NCBI GenBank assembly: GCA_002305505.1
Contig: DBRC01000044.1
Location: forward strand, 1-26,892
DNA from: Prevotella sp. UBA1378
GTDB lineage: Bacteria; Bacteroidota; Bacteroidia; Bacteroidales; Bacteroidaceae
Length of the DNA: 26,892 nucleotides
Direction of reading: 5' to 3'
Both the position numbers and the translations under genes were made by a program. Each line of letters begins with the position of its first letter. Position 1 is the first letter of the stretch. This document shows positions 23,426 through 26,892 of this stretch, in pieces. The notes below the pieces were generated by a model, which searched no databases, was not told the origin of the DNA, and saw nothing but the letters and a program-made list of their open reading frames with translations.

Positions 23426-24853
23426 ATGAAAAAGAACGATATGTCGCGCCGCGGGTTCCTGAAAACATTCGGTACGGGGGCCATTGCAGCTGCAGCCATG
23501 GTGACGGGTTGCAAGAACCCCTCGAAAACGGTACAGATAGAGGACGAATACAAGAAACAGGTGGAACCGCCGAAGGGGAAGATGACATTCCGCGTCAACC
23601 CGAAAACGAAAGAAAAGGTATCGCTGCTGGGATACGGCATGATGCGCCTGCCGACGAAGAAAGACGGCAGCGATGGGCAGGACGTCATAGATCAGGAACA
23701 GGTGAACCGGCTCACGGACTATGCGATAGAGCACGGTGTGAACTACTTCGACACGTCGCCTGCTTATTGCCAAGGCAACTCGGAGACGTCTACCGGAATA
23801 GCCTTGCACCGCCATCCGCGCAGCAGCTATTACGTGGCGACGAAACTGTCGAACTTCAGTCCGGACACGTGGTCGCGCAAGGCTTCCATCGAGATGTACC
23901 GCAACTCGATGAAAAGCCTGCAGGTGGATTACATCGACTATTACCTGCTGCACGGCATCGGCATGGGCGGCATGGACGCGCTGCGCGGGCGCTACATCGA
24001 CAACGGGCTGCTCGACTTCCTCGTGGAGGAGCGGAAAGCCGGGCGCATACGTAACCTCGGGTTCTCTTACCACGGCGAGATAGAGGTGTACGACTACCTG
24101 TTGTCGCAGCACGATAAGTACCAGTGGGACTTCGTGCAGATAGAACTGAACTACCTCGACTGGGACTACGCCAACGAAATCAACGACCGCAACACCGATG
24201 CCCGCTATCTCTACGGGGAACTGCAGAAGCGGGGCATCCCCTCGGTCATCATGGAACCGCTGCTCGGCGGACGGCTGGCCAACCTGCCGCAGTATCTGGC
24301 CATAGAGCTGAAAAGGAAGGCCCCGGAGAGGTCGGTTGCCTCGTGGGCCTTCCGCTATGCAGGCACGCCCGAGGGGGTGCTGACCGTGCTGAGCGGCATG
24401 ACCTACATGGAGCACCTGAAGGATAACCTGCTGTCGTACTGTCCGCTGGTGCCCGTTACAAAGGAGGAAGAGGAGTACCTGTACGGGGTCGCAAAACAGA
24501 TTGTAGGCGTGGAGACCATCCCCTGCAACGACTGCAAATACTGCATGCCCTGCCCTTACGGGGTTGATATCCCGGGCATCTTCGTGCATTATAATAAATG
24601 TAAGAACGAAGGGCGCCTGCCGCGGTTGATAAAAGACGGGAACTACGACCGCTACCGGCGTGAATACCTGATAGGGCTCGACCGCTCTGTGCCGAAAATC
24701 AGGCAGGCCAACCACTGCATCGGATGCGGGCAATGCGAACCGCACTGCCCGCAGAACATCCGCATACCGCGCGAGTTGCATAAGATAGACAGGTTCGTGG
24801 AAAAACTGAAACAGGAGGCGCTGGATGAAGCTGCTCAGGAAAAAACTACATGA
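23426..24853 (+). CDS. Tat-exported lipoprotein aldo/keto reductase with two [4Fe-4S] motifs
   Basis: A 475-residue protein with a twin-arginine signal, MSRRGFLKTFG at residues 6-16, a hydrophobic stretch and a lipobox VTGC (Cys29), so it should be exported folded and lipid-anchored. No acidic surface-export patch follows Cys29 (KNPSKT), favouring a periplasmic position. An aldo/keto reductase barrel spans about 53-355 with the full tetrad: Asp109 and Tyr114 (YFDTSPAY), Lys140 (VATKL) and His176 (LLHGIG). A ferredoxin-like tail follows, Cys367/370/373/376 and Cys431/434/437/441. ATG 23426 is chosen for the signal; the frame stays open upstream. NADPH is not available outside the membrane, so electrons may come from the adjacent NapH/NapG-like protein through the clusters. 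The substrate is unknown. Confidence 0.9.
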   Translation: MKKNDMSRRGFLKTFGTGAIAAAAMVTGCKNPSKTVQIEDEYKKQVEPPKGKMTFRVNPKTKEKVSLLGYGMMRLPTKKDGSDGQDVIDQEQVNRLTDYAIEHGVNYFDTSPAYCQGNSETSTGIALHRHPRSSYYVATKLSNFSPDTWSRKASIEMYRNSMKSLQVDYIDYYLLHGIGMGGMDALRGRYIDNGLLDFLVEERKAGRIRNLGFSYHGEIEVYDYLLSQHDKYQWDFVQIELNYLDWDYANEINDRNTDARYLYGELQKRGIPSVIMEPLLGGRLANLPQYLAIELKRKAPERSVASWAFRYAGTPEGVLTVLSGMTYMEHLKDNLLSYCPLVPVTKEEEEYLYGVAKQIVGVETIPCNDCKYCMPCPYGVDIPGIFVHYNKCKNEGRLPRLIKDGNYDRYRREYLIGLDRSVPKIRQANHCIGCGQCEPHCPQNIRIPRELHKIDRFVEKLKQEALDEAAQEKTT

Positions 24854-25238
24854 CGAGGGGTGCTCCTGCGTCGTCCGCAACGGCAGCGACGTGAGGATAT
24901 TCCGCCAACGGGGCGTGGCCGACCTGCTCTGCCTCTACGACAACGACCGGGCATTCCTTGCCGGGGCCGAGATAGCCGATAAGGTGGTGGGCAAGGCTGC
25001 GGCCGCCTTAATGGTATTAGGGGGCGTTAGCCACGTGTATGCCGACACCATCAGCACACCGGCGCTGCACCTGCTCGAACTGCATGGCATACAAGCCGCC
25101 TTCGGGCAGGAGACCCCACATATCATCAACCGTGCCGGTACCGGCTGGTGTCCGCTGGAAAAGCTGAGCCGCGACGAAACGTCCCCCATTGCCATCCTAC
25201 AGAAAATCAGGACATTCTTATCAATAAAAAACCCATAA
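24825..25238 (+). CDS. DUF1893 protein
   Basis: A 137-residue DUF1893-family protein of unknown function. The family signature is clear: LYDNDRAFLAGAEIADKVVGKAAAALMVLGGVSHVYADTIST (about 38-80), followed by ALHLLELHGI. As I recall, the Thermotoga member TM1506 has a deaminase-like fold, but I see no classical HAE or PCxxC zinc motif here, so a deaminase function should not be assumed. Cys13 and Cys15 form CSC near the N terminus, and a lone CPLE lies near 107. No signal peptide is present, so it is cytoplasmic. The ATG lies 29 bases inside the reductase gene, implying tight coupling to it. Confidence 0.8.
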   Translation: MKLLRKKLHDEGCSCVVRNGSDVRIFRQRGVADLLCLYDNDRAFLAGAEIADKVVGKAAAALMVLGGVSHVYADTISTPALHLLELHGIQAAFGQETPHIINRAGTGWCPLEKLSRDETSPIAILQKIRTFLSIKNP

Positions 25239-25242
25239 AACG

Positions 25243-25749
25243 ATGGAAACAACAGCAAAGCTCTACACATTCAATTACAACGAGGCCAAGACGTATCTTT
25301 ACGCAGCCCTCTTCATCGCCGGCAACCTGCTCCTGCCCCAGTTATGCCACCTCGTGCCGCAGGGCGGCCCCATCTTCCTGCCCATCTACTTCTTCACGCT
25401 CATCGGCGCATATAAGTATGGCTGGCAGGTAGGGCTCCTCGCCGCCGTATGCTCGCCGCTGCTCAACCACTGGCTGACAGGTATGCCCCCGTCGCCCGTG
25501 CTGCCGCAGATACTGGCAAAGTCGGTGATGCTGGCATTGGGCGCCGCCTATATTGCCCGCCGCAGCCAGTCGGTATCCATCCCGCTGCTCATTGCCGTCG
25601 TCGTGTCCTACCAGCTGGCCGGCTCGGCCGCAGAGTGGCTCATCACGGGCAGCCTGCAGACCGCCTTGCAGGATGCCCGTACCGGCATCCCCGGCATGCT
25701 CCTGCAAGTGTTCGGAGGCTATGCGGTAATCAAATATTGCCTGCGGTAG
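25243..25749 (+). CDS. Small polytopic membrane protein, ECF S-component-like
   Basis: A 168-residue protein with about five or six hydrophobic segments: AALFIAGNLLLPQLCHL at 21, IFLPIYFFTLIGAY near 44, VGLLAAVCSPLLNHWL near 63, LAKSVMLALGAAYIA near 87, LLIAVVVSYQLAGSAAEWLI near 109, and GMLLQVFGGYAVIKYCLR at the end. The size and pattern resemble substrate-binding S components of ECF vitamin/metal transporters. No ECF ATPase or T component is in the window, so a shared module would have to come from elsewhere. It follows DUF1893 by 4 bases and ends the tat operon. The ligand is unknown; another kind of small membrane protein cannot be excluded. Confidence 0.6.
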   Translation: METTAKLYTFNYNEAKTYLYAALFIAGNLLLPQLCHLVPQGGPIFLPIYFFTLIGAYKYGWQVGLLAAVCSPLLNHWLTGMPPSPVLPQILAKSVMLALGAAYIARRSQSVSIPLLIAVVVSYQLAGSAAEWLITGSLQTALQDARTGIPGMLLQVFGGYAVIKYCLR

Positions 25750-25775
25750 CTGTGTATCCCGCTTGCGGCAGATTG

Positions 25776-26339
25776 TCAGCGCGGCAGTTTCTTTCCCCTG
25801 TAATAGGTGTAGAAACTGTCTTCGGCATATCCGTCGCCGAGGTATTTGAAAGAGAATGTTGAAGCTCCTTCCACCCGCTTACCGCGGTAATACACGCGGA
25901 AACTGTCTTTGGCATACCCGCCGCCAATCTCTTCAAACGAATGCGTGGAGGCCCCGTCGATTTTCTTGCCGTTAAAGAACACATCGAAAGACGACTTGAA
26001 ATATCCGCTGCCTCTGCCGCGTCTATCCTGCATGTCCCTTTCATCCGGGCCCTCCTCCCTATGGTCATGCTGCGGTTTCAAGCGGAATGTAGAGGGGTCG
26101 GCATACTCCAGTACCGTGCCGTCCAGGTATACGTTGAAGCGGTCGACGGCATAGCCGTGGCCCAGCTCGCGGAAGCTCCTTGGGTCGGCCATTTCCATCT
26201 GTCGCCCGCGGTAATACACCGCCCTGCCGTCTGCCGAATAATCTGCACGGCAGGCTTGTGCCCCTGCCGTTGCCGGGAAGAGAAGCAGCACTGCAGCTGC
26301 CGCGGTCCCTATGTTGTGCCTTAAAACTGTGGTAACCAT
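25776..26339 (-). CDS. Secreted DKNYY-repeat protein
   Basis: A 187-residue exported protein of unknown function. Signal peptide about 1-28 (LLLFPATAGA/QA). The mature part consists of DKNYY-type repeats: VYYRGRQMEMADPRSFRELGHGYAVDRF is unit one (41-68), a degenerate unit begins at VYLDGTVLEYADPSTF (70), then VFFNGKKIDGAS (120), VYYRGKRVEGAS (149) and a final TYYRGKKL (178). GYAxDSF recurs between units. A charged insert (HDHREEGPDERDMQDRRGRG) splits the second and third. Tyr-rich repeats of this type are common in Bacteroidetes and of unknown role. It converges on the tat operon 27 bases away and has its own promoter. Confidence 0.8.
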   Translation of the reverse strand: MVTTVLRHNIGTAAAAVLLLFPATAGAQACRADYSADGRAVYYRGRQMEMADPRSFRELGHGYAVDRFNVYLDGTVLEYADPSTFRLKPQHDHREEGPDERDMQDRRGRGSGYFKSSFDVFFNGKKIDGASTHSFEEIGGGYAKDSFRVYYRGKRVEGASTFSFKYLGDGYAEDSFYTYYRGKKLPR

Positions 26340-26363
26340 ATCCGTTCAATTATGTTTATACTG

Positions 26364-26371
26364 CAAAGTTA
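26364..26371 (-). promoter_or_regulatory. -7 box of the DKNYY-repeat gene
   Basis: CAAAGTTA on the plus strand is TAACTTTG on the minus strand. Transcription would start near 26360, giving a leader of about 20 bases. No -33 TTTG is seen, which suits an activator-dependent promoter. Confidence 0.5.
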
Positions 26372-26400
26372 CAATGTTTTTCCGGATATGCAGCAGCCGA

Positions 26401-26440
26401 ATCCCTATTCCCTGATAGGGATTTCCCTATCCCGGGTTTC
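26401..26440. promoter_or_regulatory. Nested palindromes upstream of the DKNYY gene promoter
   Basis: ATCCCTAT (26401-26408) pairs with ATAGGGAT (26415-26422), and ATAGGGA-TT-TCCCTAT (26415-26430) shares the middle arm; CCGGG-TTT-CCCGG-like sequence follows. The three half-sites lie just beyond the expected -33 region of the minus-strand promoter, a typical place for an activator. Confidence 0.5.
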
Positions 26441-26492
26441 CCGGAGCATTCCCATGCCATCCACGGTGAAAGGCCGCTGCAGGGCGAAGGCA

Positions 26493-26630
26493 TCAGAAAC
26501 CTATTCCTATACGTGCAAATAGTCCGTTCCAGTTGTTCATCCCGTCTGTGCGGCTATTGATGAAGCGGCAGCCTAATCCGAATGTAGTATTCAGCGCCTT
26601 CCCGTTTCCGCCTATGGTATATATTCCTTT
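26493..26630 (-). pseudogene. C-terminal remnant of an outer-membrane barrel protein
   Basis: The minus-strand frame ends KALNTTFGLGCRF followed by NWNGLFARIGIGF and a stop. Alternating residues and a terminal Phe are typical of the last two strands of an outer-membrane barrel. Upstream of about 26630 the frame stops resembling a barrel, and the DNA instead encodes a TPR segment on the other strand. No start, signal peptide or ribosome site is seen. It is probably a broken gene end left at a rearrangement. Confidence 0.45.
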
Positions 26631-26631
26631 T

Positions 26632-26847
26632 GTTAAGAAAGAAAAGCACCAGTCTAACATGTGGGCAAATCTTGGCGAATCATTTAGAAACATCAATCCG
26701 CAAAAGGCGAAAGAGTATTTGTACCGCTCTATTTCCATATATCCACGAGGAACGGCTCATGCCACCTTGGCTGGGATAGTTTTGAAAGAAGGAGATATTG
26801 ATAAAGCAGAGATGCTCTGGCGTAAAGCTTTTGAATTAGAGCAATAA
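26632..26847 (+). pseudogene. C-terminal remnant of a TPR-repeat protein
   Basis: The plus-strand frame encodes NMWANLGESFRNINPQKAKEYLYRSISIYP and then AHATLAGIVLKEGDIDKAEMLWRKAFELEQ, two tetratricopeptide-like helix pairs ending at a stop. The first TPR-like residues appear abruptly near 26632, and upstream codons encode barrel-derived antisense. The DNA is more AT-rich than the rest of the window. It appears to be the 3' end of a TPR gene joined to unrelated sequence. Confidence 0.5.
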
Positions 26848-26892
26848 ATCAGAGAAAAATCGCAATAAATCTCGGAAATATTGCAATAAATC
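26841..26892. repeat. GCAATAAATC direct repeats at 21-bp period, running off the window
   Basis: Exact copies of GCAATAAATC begin at 26841, 26862 and 26883. The first contains the stop codon of the TPR remnant. The 11-base fillers differ (AGAGAAAAATC, TCGGAAATATT counted after the shared 10-mer). The array may continue beyond the window. Confidence 0.75.

Noticed and set aside
24825..25238. Calling the DUF1893 protein a cytidine deaminase
   Set aside because: The fold may be related, but the zinc-binding HAE and PCxxC motifs are not seen.

Overview
The window looks like a Bacteroidales (Bacteroidetes) chromosome of roughly 55% GC. The evidence is a type IX secretion sortase/shuttle pair (PorU, PorV), repeated -7 boxes of the Bacteroidetes type (TAnnTTTG), TonB-dependent receptors, lipoproteins with an acidic patch after the lipobox cysteine, and a DKNYY-repeat protein. 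I cannot name the genus.

Layout. (1) 1-880: a structured leader and a truncated queH remnant, then five 15-bp palindromes at an exact 22-bp period and a terminator. (2) 884-14485: a corrinoid locus. On the minus strand, cbiA and pduO are transcribed from a promoter almost abutting the cbiA start. On the plus strand, a cobalamin riboswitch leads into receptor 1, a CbiK-like chelatase that is a lipoprotein, and receptor 2. After a second promoter come four fusion enzymes (CbiH-CbiC, CbiE-CbiT, CbiG-CbiF, CbiJ-CbiD) that carry most of the early-cobalt (anaerobic) corrin ring pathway. CbiL and the later nucleotide-loop genes are absent from the window. (3) 14575-20455, minus strand: FAH-family hydrolase, porU, porV and ispF, with ATGA overlaps at two junctions. 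(4) 20456-20946: a gene-free spacer. (5) 20947-25749: tatA, tatC, a NapH/NapG-like fusion ferredoxin, an aldo/keto reductase with a Tat lipoprotein signal and two [4Fe-4S] motifs, DUF1893, and an ECF-S-like membrane protein. (6) 25776-26892: a DKNYY-repeat protein with an upstream nest of palindromes, then a junction between an outer-membrane-protein tail and a TPR-protein tail, and a 21-bp-period repeat that runs off the window.

Two points deserve most attention. First, the only cobaltochelatase-like protein here is a predicted surface lipoprotein between two TonB receptors under B12 control, and its catalytic Glu position holds Asp. This suggests tetrapyrrole capture or metal exchange at the cell surface rather than ordinary cytoplasmic cobalt insertion. 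Second, the tat cluster encodes what looks like a complete export-plus-electron-transfer unit: a quinol-dehydrogenase-type membrane ferredoxin placed to feed a periplasmic aldo/keto reductase that would have no access to NADPH. Both are inferences from sequence and context.
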